A stretch of DNA of 64,000 nucleotides from Mycobacterium asiaticum (GTDB taxonomy: Bacteria; Actinomycetota; Actinomycetes; Mycobacteriales; Mycobacteriaceae): assembly GCF_001673315.1 (NCBI RefSeq), contig NZ_LZLQ01000088.1, positions 1-64,000 on the forward strand, written 5' to 3'. The position numbers and the translations under genes are program-made. The notes beneath the pieces were generated by a model, which made no database searches, was not told where the DNA came from, and worked only from the letters and a program-made list of their open reading frames with translations. Shown piece by piece: positions 20,497 through 30,169 of the stretch. Numbering within the stretch: the stretch's first letter is position 1; each line of letters starts with the position of its first letter.

Positions 20497-21357
20497 GTGA
20501 CTGACGCAGTTTCACTCAAACCTGACCTGGGACGTTTCGGGGTGTGGCTGGGCACCCGGTCGCTGGCCCCCGAGCTGGCGGCCGAAATCGAGTCGCTGGG
20601 ATACGGCGCCGCATGGATCGGAGCTTCGCCGGACGCCGAACTGGCGTGGGTCGAGCCGGCGTTGGCTGAGACCAGTCAGCTGCAGGTCGCGACCGGGATC
20701 GTGAACATCTGGGCAGCTCCGGCCAAAGAGGTCGGCGCTTCGTTTCACCGCATCGAAACCGCGCATCCGGGCCGGTTCGTGCTGGGCGTCGGCGTGGGAC
20801 ACCCTGAGCACACGCAGCAATACCAGAAGCCCTACGACGCTCTGGTGTCCTACCTCGACGAGCTCGACAGCGCCATGGTGCCCAATAGCCGCCGGGTGCT
20901 TGCCGCGCTGGGACCTCGGGTGCTGCGTCTGGCCGCGCGACGCAGCGCGGGCGCCCACCCGTATCTGACCACACCCGAGCACACCGGCCGGGCGCGTCAC
21001 CTGGTGGGAAATACCGTCTTCCTGGCGCCCGAGCACAAGGTTGTGCTGACTACCGACGCCGAGGAGGCTCGTGCGGTCGGACGCAAGTTCGTCGACTTCT
21101 ACCTCGGGCTGAGCAACTACGTGAACAACTGGCTGCGGCTGGGCTTTACGGACGAAGACGTACGCAAGCCGGGTAGTGACCGACTGATCGACGCTCTGGT
21201 CGCCTACGGCACGCCGGACGACATCGCACGACGGTTGCACGAGCACCTCGACGCCGGCGCTGACCACGTGGCCATCCAGGTGCTCGGCGTCTCACGGCCC
21301 GAAAAGCTCACCCCGGTACTCCGCGAACTGGCAGGACCCCTCGGCCTGACCCGTTAG
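20497..21357 (+). CDS. F420-dependent luciferase-like oxidoreductase, tandem paralogue
   Basis: 286 residues aligning over the full length with the preceding gene, for example KPDLGRFGVWLGTRSL, GVGVGHPEHTQQY and AHPYLTTPEHTGRARHL. It shares the TIGR03620-type fold and is probably co-transcribed with its neighbour. The stop is nine bases before rmlB, suggesting read-through into the rhamnose genes. The exact substrate is unknown. Confidence 0.85.
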   Translation: MTDAVSLKPDLGRFGVWLGTRSLAPELAAEIESLGYGAAWIGASPDAELAWVEPALAETSQLQVATGIVNIWAAPAKEVGASFHRIETAHPGRFVLGVGVGHPEHTQQYQKPYDALVSYLDELDSAMVPNSRRVLAALGPRVLRLAARRSAGAHPYLTTPEHTGRARHLVGNTVFLAPEHKVVLTTDAEEARAVGRKFVDFYLGLSNYVNNWLRLGFTDEDVRKPGSDRLIDALVAYGTPDDIARRLHEHLDAGADHVAIQVLGVSRPEKLTPVLRELAGPLGLTR

Positions 21358-22362
<1,005 letters not shown>

Positions 22363-22363
22363 C

Positions 22364-22972
22364 ATGAAAGCACGTGAACTCAAGATTCCGGGGGCCTGGG
22401 AGATCACCCCGGCCATTCACGGAGACCAGCGCGGCATATTCTTCGAATGGTTCACCGAGCGCGGATTCGATAATTTTGCCGGTCACCGTTTCGACCTCCG
22501 CCAGGCGAACTGCTCTACGTCCTCGGCGGGCGTTCTGCGCGGGCTGCACTTCGCGCAGGTGCCGCCCAGCCAGGCCAAGTACGTCACGTGTGTGTACGGC
22601 TCGGTTTTCGACGTCGTGGTCGACATCCGGGTCGGCTCACCCACATTCGGCCAGTGGGACTCCGTCCTGCTCGACGACAAAGATCGTCGGTCCATTTATG
22701 TATCCGAAGGGCTTGGGCACGCTTTCCTTGCGCTGCAGGACAATTCGACGGTGATGTACCTCTGCTCGGCAGCGTATGACCCGCAGCGTGAACACACCAT
22801 CGCTGCCACGGACCCAACTCTGGCAATCGACTGGCCGTTGGTGAACGGCGCGGTGCCCACTTTGTCGGACCGCGACGCCGCCGCCCCCAGCTTCCAAGAA
22901 GTACAGGCGTCTGGGCTCTTGCCCACCTGGGAGGAAACCCGGCAATTCGTGGACGGCTTGCGCGAGAAGTAG
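22364..22972 (+). CDS. rmlC: dTDP-4-dehydrorhamnose 3,5-epimerase RmlC
   Basis: 202 residues of the cupin-like RmlC fold, with the catalytic His in GVLRGLHFAQVPPSQAKYV and the conserved Asp-containing VVVDIRVGSPTFGQW. It follows RmlB in dTDP-rhamnose synthesis and is co-transcribed with rmlB. It is the last gene of the Rv3441c-Rv3465-like block; the 463 bases that follow mark the junction to the Rv0754-side genes. Confidence 0.95.
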   Translation: MKARELKIPGAWEITPAIHGDQRGIFFEWFTERGFDNFAGHRFDLRQANCSTSSAGVLRGLHFAQVPPSQAKYVTCVYGSVFDVVVDIRVGSPTFGQWDSVLLDDKDRRSIYVSEGLGHAFLALQDNSTVMYLCSAAYDPQREHTIAATDPTLAIDWPLVNGAVPTLSDRDAAAPSFQEVQASGLLPTWEETRQFVDGLREK

Positions 22973-23435
22973 TTTTCAGCCCTCGCGCCGGCGCCATATC
23001 CCCCAGGGCCACTCGCCGTTCCGGCGGCCAGCCCACGCGTTCAGGCTGCTGCCCCGTCATTGACCCGCACCGCCAACCTTGAGGCTGTGTGCCGCAACAC
23101 TTCCGGGATGGCGACATAGGTGGCGAGGCAAGGTGCAAACTCCTGGAATGAAATTTGCTGTGAGAATCGAGCTTCCAGTATCCGAACGTTGCCGCTTGGT
23201 CGGTCCACCCGACGCACCGCCCTGGGGCGGGGAATCGTATCTGCACTTATGCCATTCAAATGCGCTGGCTGACAACAGCTTTGCACTCGCTGTTCATTCT
23301 CTAACTGGTAACCAACCAACTGGACACGTCACCGAAACCGTCAAAACCAACTTCGCTGCAGCCAAATGTGGCTACCATCCGCAATGTCGCCAATCGGGCC
23401 GCGACGTCCGCTCTTGAGTGAACGCTGGAGGTGGG
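22973..23435. other. Gene-free junction of 463 bases
   Basis: No frame here has convincing protein similarity or a ribosome binding site. It separates the rml genes from the PE_PGRS gene, that is the two blocks that are far apart in M. tuberculosis. The last 150 bases are less GC-rich and should include the PE_PGRS promoter. I see no tRNA, insertion-sequence end or inverted repeat. Confidence 0.6.
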
Positions 23436-24878
23436 ATGTCGTTCGTATCGGTGATGCCGGACGTCATGGCGGAAGCCGCAGGCGCGTTGGCGGGTCTGGA
23501 ATCCCGCATCGAAGCGGCGCACGCCGCCGCGTCGGCGCGCACGGCGGCGCTGCTGCCGATGGCTGCCGACGAGGTGTCGACGGCCATTGCCGGATTGTTC
23601 TCGGCACATGGGTCGGCGTATCAGGCGCTCAGCGCGCAGGCCGCGGCATTCCACACCCGCTTCATGCAGAGTCTCGACGCGGCGGCGGGGGCCTACGCCG
23701 CCGCCGAGGCCGCCAGTGTCGATCCGCTGCAAACCATCCAGCAGAACTTCCTGGCCCTGGTCAACGCGCCCACCACCACCTTGTTGGGACGCCCACTGAT
23801 CGGCGACGGGGTCAACGGGATAACAAACGCCCAAGGCGTCGGGACGCCCGGCGGCCCGGCGGGTCTGCTGTGGGGCAACGGCGGCAACGGCGGTAACAGC
23901 ACCGCGGTGGGAGTGCCCGGTGGCCCCGGGGGCGCCGCCGGTTTGCTCGTCGGCTACGGCGGAAACGGCGGGACCGGTGGGCTTGCCGCTCTAGGCGGCC
24001 CCGGCGGGCAAGGCGGGCTGTTATGGGGTTCGGCGGGTATCACCGGCGCGCCGGGCCTGGCCACAGTCCCGCTGAACTTCGACGGGCAACGCCTGCTGAT
24101 GAATCTGTCCGTGGGCGGCGGGCCGACATCGTCGGTCATCGTCGACACCGGATCCCGGGGGCTCATCCTCCCGCCCCAGGCCGTGAACTTCGCCACCCTC
24201 GGGCCGGTGACCGGCACCGGCAGCGTCACCTACGGCCAGTTCGGCAACTATCTGACCGAGAATTACAACACCTATACGTCTACAGTCGATTTCGGCAACG
24301 GCGTCGTGACCGCGCCGACTACCGTTGCCGTGGTCACTTCGGTCGTGCAGAACGGCTTCTTCTCCTACCCGGCTTCACAGGCGCCAGCGATTCTGGGCAT
24401 CGGGGCCAATGTGCCCGGGCCACTCGGCACCAGTCCGGTGACCGCACTGCCGGGCACCTTCGGCCAGGGCGTGCTCATCAACGCGCCGGACCATGTCATG
24501 CAGTTCGGACCGAACCCGCTGCCCGCATACGCCTCGGTCACCGGTTCGCCGATCACCGCGTTGGACATCCAGATCAACAACGGCCCGCTGCAGCACACGA
24601 CGGGTGCGTTCATCGATTCCGGCGGCCTCTACGGATCCATCCCCGACATCCTCAACCCACCCAACGTCGGTGGGTATCTGCCGGCGGGCACGACTGTCTC
24701 GGTCTACATGCCCAACGGGACGTTGCTGTACACCACGACGGTGGGTGCGCAACAGACCAGCGTGGTGCCCTATTGGTTCGGCGGCGTCTTCAATACCGGG
24801 ATCACCCCGTTCCTGGAACGGCCGATTTACCTCTCCTACAGTCCGACCGGTTCTGGAACAACGATTTTCGATCTCTGA
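23436..24878 (+). CDS. PE_PGRS protein with a PecA-like aspartic protease domain
   Basis: 480 residues from the ATG at 23436, preceded by GGAGGTGGG. The PE domain covers residues 1-95 ([18 protein letters not shown]) and ends with YAAAE, a YxxxE type VII secretion signal. A linker [11 protein letters not shown] and a short Gly-rich PGRS stretch of about 80 residues (GGNGGN units) follow. The C-terminal 270 residues form an aspartic protease with two active-site motifs, VDTGSRG and IDSGGLYG, as in the PecA family (PE_PGRS35 of M. tuberculosis). PecA-type enzymes act at the cell surface and cleave PE_PGRS proteins including themselves. Export by ESX-5 is inferred. Confidence 0.9.
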   Translation: MSFVSVMPDVMAEAAGALAGLESRIEAAHAAASARTAALLPMAADEVSTAIAGLFSAHGSAYQALSAQAAAFHTRFMQSLDAAAGAYAAAEAASVDPLQTIQQNFLALVNAPTTTLLGRPLIGDGVNGITNAQGVGTPGGPAGLLWGNGGNGGNSTAVGVPGGPGGAAGLLVGYGGNGGTGGLAALGGPGGQGGLLWGSAGITGAPGLATVPLNFDGQRLLMNLSVGGGPTSSVIVDTGSRGLILPPQAVNFATLGPVTGTGSVTYGQFGNYLTENYNTYTSTVDFGNGVVTAPTTVAVVTSVVQNGFFSYPASQAPAILGIGANVPGPLGTSPVTALPGTFGQGVLINAPDHVMQFGPNPLPAYASVTGSPITALDIQINNGPLQHTTGAFIDSGGLYGSIPDILNPPNVGGYLPAGTTVSVYMPNGTLLYTTTVGAQQTSVVPYWFGGVFNTGITPFLERPIYLSYSPTGSGTTIFDL

Positions 24879-24993
24879 AACGGGCCCATCCGCCTGACCC
24901 CGCAGCAGCGGCGGCCTCGCTTGCCAACGCAAGACCTGAGTTACTAGGATATCCAAGTATCCTCTAAAACCCTTCCTCACTTCCGGGACAGTC

Positions 24994-26514
24994 ATGACCA
25001 CGCAGATTTCGCATTTCATTGATGGCCAGCGCACCGCAGGCTCGTCCAACCGGACCGCCGAGGTCCTCAACCCCAGCACCGGCGAGGTGCAGGCAACCGT
25101 TCCTATGGCCAACCAGGCCGATATCGACGCCGCGGTGGCTTCGGCGGCAAAGGCCCAAAAAGGCTGGGCCGCCTGGAATCCACAGCGCCGCGCCCGGGTG
25201 CTGATGCGTTTCGTGGACCTCGTCAACAAGAACATCGACGAGTTGGCCGAGTTGCTGTCCCTCGAGCACGGCAAGACGTTGGCCGATTCGCGTGGCGATG
25301 TTCAGCGCGGCATCGACGTGATCGAGTTCTGCATCGGCATCCCGCATCTGCTCAAAGGTGACTACACCGAGGGCGCCGGCCCCGGCATCGACGTGTACTC
25401 ACTGCGCCAACCGCTCGGAGTGGTGGCCGGCATCACCCCGTTCAACTTCCCGGCGATGATCCCGCTGTGGAAGGCCGGCCCGGCGCTCGCGTGCGGAAAC
25501 GCGTTCATTCTCAAGCCAAGTGAGCGCGACCCGTCGGTTCCGCTGCGGTTGGCCGAGCTGTTCGTCGAGGCCGGTCTGCCGCCCGGTGTGTTCCAGGTGG
25601 TGCACGGTGACAAGGAGGCCGTCGACGCTATCCTCAACCACCCTGACATCCATGCCGTCGGTTTCGTCGGCAGCTCGGACATCGCGCAGTACATCTATTC
25701 TGGCGCCGCGGCCACCGGCAAGCGGTCGCAGTGCTTCGGTGGCGCCAAGAACCACATGATCGTGATGCCCGACGCGGACCTCGATCAGGCCGTCGATGCC
25801 CTCATCGGCGCCGGTTACGGCAGCGCGGGCGAACGGTGCATGGCGATCAGCGTGGCCGTCCCAGTCGGTGAACAGACCGCAGATCGGTTGCGGGCCAGGC
25901 TCGTCGAGCGGATCAACGGCCTACGGGTGGGGCACAGCCTGGACCCCAAGGCCGACTACGGTCCGCTGGTCACCGAGGCCGCGTTGACCCGGGTCCGCGA
26001 CTACATCGCCCAGGGGGTGGATGCCGGCGCCGAGCTCGTCGTGGACGGACGCGAGCGCGCCAGCGACGACCTGACATTCGGCGATGCCAACCTGGAGGGC
26101 GGCTTCTTCATCGGCCCCACCCTCTTCGACCACGTCACCCCCGAGATGTCGATCTACACCGACGAGATCTTCGGGCCGGTGCTGTGCATCGTGCGCGCAC
26201 ACGACTACGAGGAGGCGCTGCGGCTGCCGTCGGAGCACGAGTACGGCAACGGCGTCGCGGTGTTCACTCGCGATGGCGACACCGCCCGCGACTTCGTCTC
26301 CCGCGTTCAGGTGGGCATGGTCGGTGTGAACGTGCCGATCCCGGTTCCGGTGGCCTATCACACCTTCGGCGGCTGGAAGCGTTCCGGTTTCGGTGACCTC
26401 AACCAGCACGGGCCGGCGTCGATCCAGTTCTACACCAAGGTCAAGACCGTCACCTCGCGGTGGCCGTCCGGCATCAAAGACGGTGCCGAATTCGTCATCC
26501 CCACAATGAATTAA
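24994..26514 (+). CDS. mmsA: Methylmalonate-semialdehyde dehydrogenase MmsA
   Basis: 506 residues of the CoA-acylating aldehyde dehydrogenase family. It has the NAD-site GVVAGITPFNFPAMIPLWK and the catalytic Cys in GSAGERCMAISVAV. It converts methylmalonate semialdehyde to propionyl-CoA in valine degradation and related pathways. The next genes fadE9 and mmsB follow at seven and 14 bases and supply earlier steps of the same route. Confidence 0.95.
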   Translation: MTTQISHFIDGQRTAGSSNRTAEVLNPSTGEVQATVPMANQADIDAAVASAAKAQKGWAAWNPQRRARVLMRFVDLVNKNIDELAELLSLEHGKTLADSRGDVQRGIDVIEFCIGIPHLLKGDYTEGAGPGIDVYSLRQPLGVVAGITPFNFPAMIPLWKAGPALACGNAFILKPSERDPSVPLRLAELFVEAGLPPGVFQVVHGDKEAVDAILNHPDIHAVGFVGSSDIAQYIYSGAAATGKRSQCFGGAKNHMIVMPDADLDQAVDALIGAGYGSAGERCMAISVAVPVGEQTADRLRARLVERINGLRVGHSLDPKADYGPLVTEAALTRVRDYIAQGVDAGAELVVDGRERASDDLTFGDANLEGGFFIGPTLFDHVTPEMSIYTDEIFGPVLCIVRAHDYEEALRLPSEHEYGNGVAVFTRDGDTARDFVSRVQVGMVGVNVPIPVPVAYHTFGGWKRSGFGDLNQHGPASIQFYTKVKTVTSRWPSGIKDGAEFVIPTMN

Positions 26515-26521
26515 GAGCACC

Positions 26522-27682
26522 ATGTTCACTCTCAACGACGACGAACGGGTCATCACCGAGACGGCCGCCGCGTTCGCCGACAAACGCATCACCCCGCACG
26601 CCCTGGAATGGGATGCCACCAAACACTTCCCGACCGACGTGCTGCGTGAGGCCGCCGAACTCGGCATGGCAGCGATCTACTGTCGCGACGACGTAGGGGG
26701 CAGCGGGCTGCGCCGCCTCGACGGGGTGCGCATCTTCGAACAGCTGGCCGTCGCCGACCCGGTCACGGCCGCATTCCTGTCCATCCACAACATGTGCGCC
26801 TGGATGATCGACCGCTTCGGCACCGAAGAGCAACGCAAATCGTGGGTGCCGCGGCTGGCGTCGATGGACGTCATCGCCAGCTACTGCCTGACCGAGCCGG
26901 GCGCCGGCTCCGATGCCAGCGCGTTGAGTACCCGCGCGGTCAAGCAAGGTTCGGACTACGTTCTGGACGGCGTGAAGCAGTTCATCTCCGGTGCGGGTGC
27001 CTCAGATGTGTATGTGGTGATGGCCCGCACCGGCAGCGAAGGCCCACGCGGCATTTCGGCGTTCGTCGTCGAAAAGGACACTCCGGGACTGAGTTTCGGA
27101 GCGCTGGAGGAGAAGATGGGCTGGCACGCCCAACCCACCGCCCAGGTGGTGTTCGACGGGGTGCGGGTACCGGCCGACGCCATGCTGGGCGGCTCGGAAG
27201 GCGAAGGCGCCGGATTCGGCATCGCGATGAACGGCCTCAACGGTGGACGGCTCAACATTGCGGCGTGCTCGCTGGGCGGCGCCCAGGCCGCGTTCGACAA
27301 GGCGGGCGGCTACGTGCGCGAGCGCCAGGCCTTCGGTTCGGCCCTGCTGGACGAACCGACCGTCCGATTCACCCTCGCCGACATGGCCACCGGCCTGGAG
27401 ACGTCGCGAATGATGCTGTGGCGGGCGGCGAATGCCCTCGACGAGGACGCCGCCGACAAGGTGGAGTTGTGCGCGATGGCCAAGCGCTACGTCACCGACA
27501 CCTGCTTCGAGGTCGCCGACAAGGCGCTGCAACTGCACGGCGGCTATGGCTATTTGCGCGAGTATGGTCTGGAGAAGATCGTGCGGGATCTGCGGGTGCA
27601 TCGGATCCTGGAGGGGACCAACGAAATTATGCGGGTGGTCATCGGCCGGGCCGAGGCCAACCGGTTTCGCGCCAGCGCGTAG
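26522..27682 (+). CDS. fadE9: Acyl-CoA dehydrogenase FadE9 (isobutyryl-CoA type)
   Basis: 386 residues with all acyl-CoA dehydrogenase signatures: SYCLTEPGAGSDASAL, the FAD-contact region KQFISGAGASD, and HGGYGYLREYGLEKIVRDLR followed by ILEGTNEIMR, which contains the catalytic Glu. Its place between mmsA and mmsB indicates isobutyryl-CoA oxidation in valine catabolism. It needs ETF as electron acceptor. Confidence 0.93.
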   Translation: MFTLNDDERVITETAAAFADKRITPHALEWDATKHFPTDVLREAAELGMAAIYCRDDVGGSGLRRLDGVRIFEQLAVADPVTAAFLSIHNMCAWMIDRFGTEEQRKSWVPRLASMDVIASYCLTEPGAGSDASALSTRAVKQGSDYVLDGVKQFISGAGASDVYVVMARTGSEGPRGISAFVVEKDTPGLSFGALEEKMGWHAQPTAQVVFDGVRVPADAMLGGSEGEGAGFGIAMNGLNGGRLNIAACSLGGAQAAFDKAGGYVRERQAFGSALLDEPTVRFTLADMATGLETSRMMLWRAANALDEDAADKVELCAMAKRYVTDTCFEVADKALQLHGGYGYLREYGLEKIVRDLRVHRILEGTNEIMRVVIGRAEANRFRASA

Positions 27683-27696
27683 AAGGGCGGGCCAGA

Positions 27697-28578
27697 GTGT
27701 CAGTGCAGGTCGCTTTCCTGGGGCTTGGTCATATGGGTGGGCCGATGTCGGCGAATCTCCTTGCGGCCGGCCACATTGTGCGCGGTTACGACCCAGTGCC
27801 GGCGGCGGCGGATGCCGCTGCCGAGCACGGCGCGACGGTGTTCGACAGTGCCCCCGAAGCGGTCGCCGAGGCCGACGTCGTGATTACCATGCTGCCCAAC
27901 GGCGACGTGGTGAAGCGCTGCTATGCCGACGTGCTGCCCGTCGCGCAGGCCGGTGCGTTGTTCATCGACAGCTCCACTATCTCGGTCAACGACGCGCGCG
28001 AGGTGCACGCGCTGGCCGGAGAACACGGCATGACCCAGATCGACGCACCGGTGTCGGGTGGGGTGAAGGGCGCGGTGGCCGGGACGCTGGCCTTCATGGT
28101 CGGCGGCGACGAAGCGGCACTCGAACGCGCCCGACCGGTGCTGCAACCCATGGCGGGCAAGATCATTCACTGTGGCGCGGCCGGGGCCGGCCAGGCCGCC
28201 AAGGTCTGCAACAACATGGTGCTCGCAGTGCAGCAGATCGCGATCGGCGAAGCGTTCGTGCTGGCCGAGAAGCTCGGCTTGTCGGCCCAGTCCCTATTCG
28301 ACGTCATCACCGGGGCCACCGGTAACTGCTGGGCGGTGCACACCAATTGCCCAGTGCCCGGGCCGGTTCCGACGTCACCGGCCAACAACGACTTCCAGCC
28401 CGGCTTCGCGGCCGCGCTGATGAACAAGGATTTGGGCTTGGCGATGGACGCGGTCGCCTCGACCGGTTCGGCCGCTCCGCTGGGCACCCACGCCGCCGAG
28501 ATCTATTCGAAGTTCGCCGCCACCCACGGAGACAAAGACTTCAGCGCGATCATCCAGACCCTGCGCGACAGTTCCTGA
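27697..28578 (+). CDS. mmsB: 3-hydroxyisobutyrate dehydrogenase MmsB
   Basis: 293 residues from the GTG at 27697 (VSVQVAFLGLGHMGGPMSANL). It has the NAD fold GLGHMG, the substrate-site APVSGGVKGA and the catalytic Lys in GQAAKVCNNMVLA. It oxidises 3-hydroxyisobutyrate to methylmalonate semialdehyde, the substrate of MmsA. It ends seven bases from the convergent MarR gene. Confidence 0.94.
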   Translation: MSVQVAFLGLGHMGGPMSANLLAAGHIVRGYDPVPAAADAAAEHGATVFDSAPEAVAEADVVITMLPNGDVVKRCYADVLPVAQAGALFIDSSTISVNDAREVHALAGEHGMTQIDAPVSGGVKGAVAGTLAFMVGGDEAALERARPVLQPMAGKIIHCGAAGAGQAAKVCNNMVLAVQQIAIGEAFVLAEKLGLSAQSLFDVITGATGNCWAVHTNCPVPGPVPTSPANNDFQPGFAAALMNKDLGLAMDAVASTGSAAPLGTHAAEIYSKFAATHGDKDFSAIIQTLRDSS

Positions 28579-28585
28579 CCGCTGG

Positions 28586-29086
28586 CTAGAAATCCCCCGC
28601 GCTACGGCGCAACGTTTCGATAGACGACACCAGCGCTTGCGATTCGTCGGCCGCCATGCCGATATTCGCGAAGACCTGTTCGTTGAGGGTCACCGTGGCG
28701 TCCTCGACCGTGGACCGACCCAACTCGGTGATCTGTACCAGCGTGGTCCGACCGTCGGTTGGGTGCGGCACGCGCTGCACCAGTTTGTCGGCCTCGAGCC
28801 GCCGGATCGCGTGGGTGACGCTGGTGACATGCACCTGCAGCCGGTCCGACGCTTTGGTGATCGGCAACGCTCCGGTACGGCTGAATGCCAGCAGCCGCAA
28901 CAACTCATACCGGGAGAAGCTTAAATCGTAAGGGCGCAGCGCGGTCTCGACTCGGCCGAGCAGAATCTGGTGCGCGCGCATCACCGACGTCACCGCGACC
29001 ATGCCGGGCGCGACGTCGGCCCAACCGGAGCGCTCCCAGTTGTCCCGTGCTGCAGCGATCGGATCGCGCTTCTGCGAGTCAGCCAC
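28586..29086 (-). CDS. MarR-family transcriptional regulator (Rv0737-like)
   Basis: 166 residues with a winged helix: SFSRYELLRLLAFSRTGALPI, the recognition region QVHVTSVTHAIRRLE and the wing DGRTTLVQITELG. It starts at the GTG at 29086 after ACAGGAG. In M. tuberculosis the Rv0737 homologue directly follows rslA; here 8 kb of biosynthetic genes lie in between, and this gene is 36 bases downstream of the aminotransferase on the same strand. It may be co-transcribed with the cluster. Its ligand is unknown. Confidence 0.88.
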   Translation of the reverse strand: MADSQKRDPIAAARDNWERSGWADVAPGMVAVTSVMRAHQILLGRVETALRPYDLSFSRYELLRLLAFSRTGALPITKASDRLQVHVTSVTHAIRRLEADKLVQRVPHPTDGRTTLVQITELGRSTVEDATVTLNEQVFANIGMAADESQALVSSIETLRRSAGDF

Positions 29087-29122
29087 ACTCCTGTTCTTAC
29101 CCCATTTCGGGGCGCGATTCGG

Positions 29123-30169
29123 TCAGGTGCTCGACTTTGCCACCGCGGCCAGCACCGCTTGCGTGGACCTGCGGCTTCCGACGGTGATTCGGGTTGCGCC
29201 GTCAGGGTAGTAACGGGCCTTGAGCGCGGCACCGCCGATGAGTTCTCGCCAGGGTCGCTTGGCGGCCGGCAGGTAGACGAAGTTGGCATGCCCGGCGGTG
29301 GTGTAAGCACCCATTGCCCGCAGGCGCCGGCACAGGTACTCGCGCTCACCGCTGATCCGCAGAATGCGTTGCTGTAACTGGTCGTCGGCATCGTAGGACG
29401 CCGCCACCGCGGTCAAGCTGGTGATACCCATTCCGAACGGCAACTGCATTTTCCATAGGGTCGTGGCCAGCCCTGTTGAGGCGAACCCGTATCCGATTCG
29501 GAGTCCGGCCAATCCGTAGGCCTTCGAGAAGGTCCGCAGCACCACGACATTCGGAAAGCGCCGGACCAGGTCCGGTGCGTCGATGCGGTACTGGCGGGCG
29601 ACGAACTCGATGTAGGCCTCGTCGAGCAGCACGAACGTATCCTCGGGCACCGCCCGAAGAAATCGTTCTACATCCGCGACGGATTCCAGGGTGCCGGTTG
29701 GATTGTGCGGTCGACACAAGACGACGACGGTGGCATCGGTCGCCGCCTCGGCCATCGCCCCGAGGTCGTGATGGCCGCGTATGTCGAGCGGAACGGTGAC
29801 CGGTGTCAGGCGAGCCATCTGGGTGAAGATCGGATACCCGTCGAAAGTGGGTTCGCTCAGTACGATTCGGTCGCCGGGCCGCGTCACCGCATGCAGGACC
29901 TGCATCACCACCCCGCTTGCGCCTGCTCCCAGTACGACCTGCTCCTCACAAACCCCGATGTGACCGGCGATCAGTCGGCGCAGCACTTCGGGCAGGAACT
30001 CGGGATACCGGTTGGCGGCATCGATCGAGCGGATCAGCGCCGAGCGAACCGCCGGCAGCGGCGGAAAGGGGTTCTCATTGAGCGACAGGGCAAATGGGTC
30101 GGTCGCCTGCGGCAGGGCGTCGAGAATCTCCGCGCTGCAACGGCTCTCGTCCAGCAGGGGCGATATCAT
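29123..30169 (-). CDS. HisC-like PLP aminotransferase in the SigL-linked cluster
   Basis: 348 residues of the fold-type I class II aminotransferases, closest in pattern to histidinol-phosphate or aromatic aminotransferases: LSLNENPFPPLP, CRPHNPTGT, LLDEAYIEF and the PLP Lys in RTFSKAYGLAGLRIGYG. The start is the ATG at 30169, overlapping the KAS III stop by four bases, so the two are translationally coupled. It is unlikely to be the housekeeping HisC, because no his genes are nearby. I infer that it aminates a keto or aldehyde intermediate of the local pathway; the substrate is unknown. Confidence 0.85.
   Translation of the reverse strand: MISPLLDESRCSAEILDALPQATDPFALSLNENPFPPLPAVRSALIRSIDAANRYPEFLPEVLRRLIAGHIGVCEEQVVLGAGASGVVMQVLHAVTRPGDRIVLSEPTFDGYPIFTQMARLTPVTVPLDIRGHHDLGAMAEAATDATVVVLCRPHNPTGTLESVADVERFLRAVPEDTFVLLDEAYIEFVARQYRIDAPDLVRRFPNVVVLRTFSKAYGLAGLRIGYGFASTGLATTLWKMQLPFGMGITSLTAVAASYDADDQLQQRILRISGEREYLCRRLRAMGAYTTAGHANFVYLPAAKRPWRELIGGAALKARYYPDGATRITVGSRRSTQAVLAAVAKSST

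Noticed and set aside
22973..23435. Possible mobile element or tRNA at the block junction
   Set aside because: No inverted repeats, transposase pieces, cloverleaf or target-site duplication could be found by eye.
26794..27696. Long frame upstream of mmsB
   Set aside because: It is a shadow of fadE9, rich in Arg and without similarity; mmsB begins at the GTG at 27697 where the NAD-binding fold starts.
28579..29122. A SigL-type promoter before the MarR gene
   Set aside because: No TGAACC-N16-CGT arrangement was found in the 36-base gap, so any SigL control of this gene would have to be by read-through.
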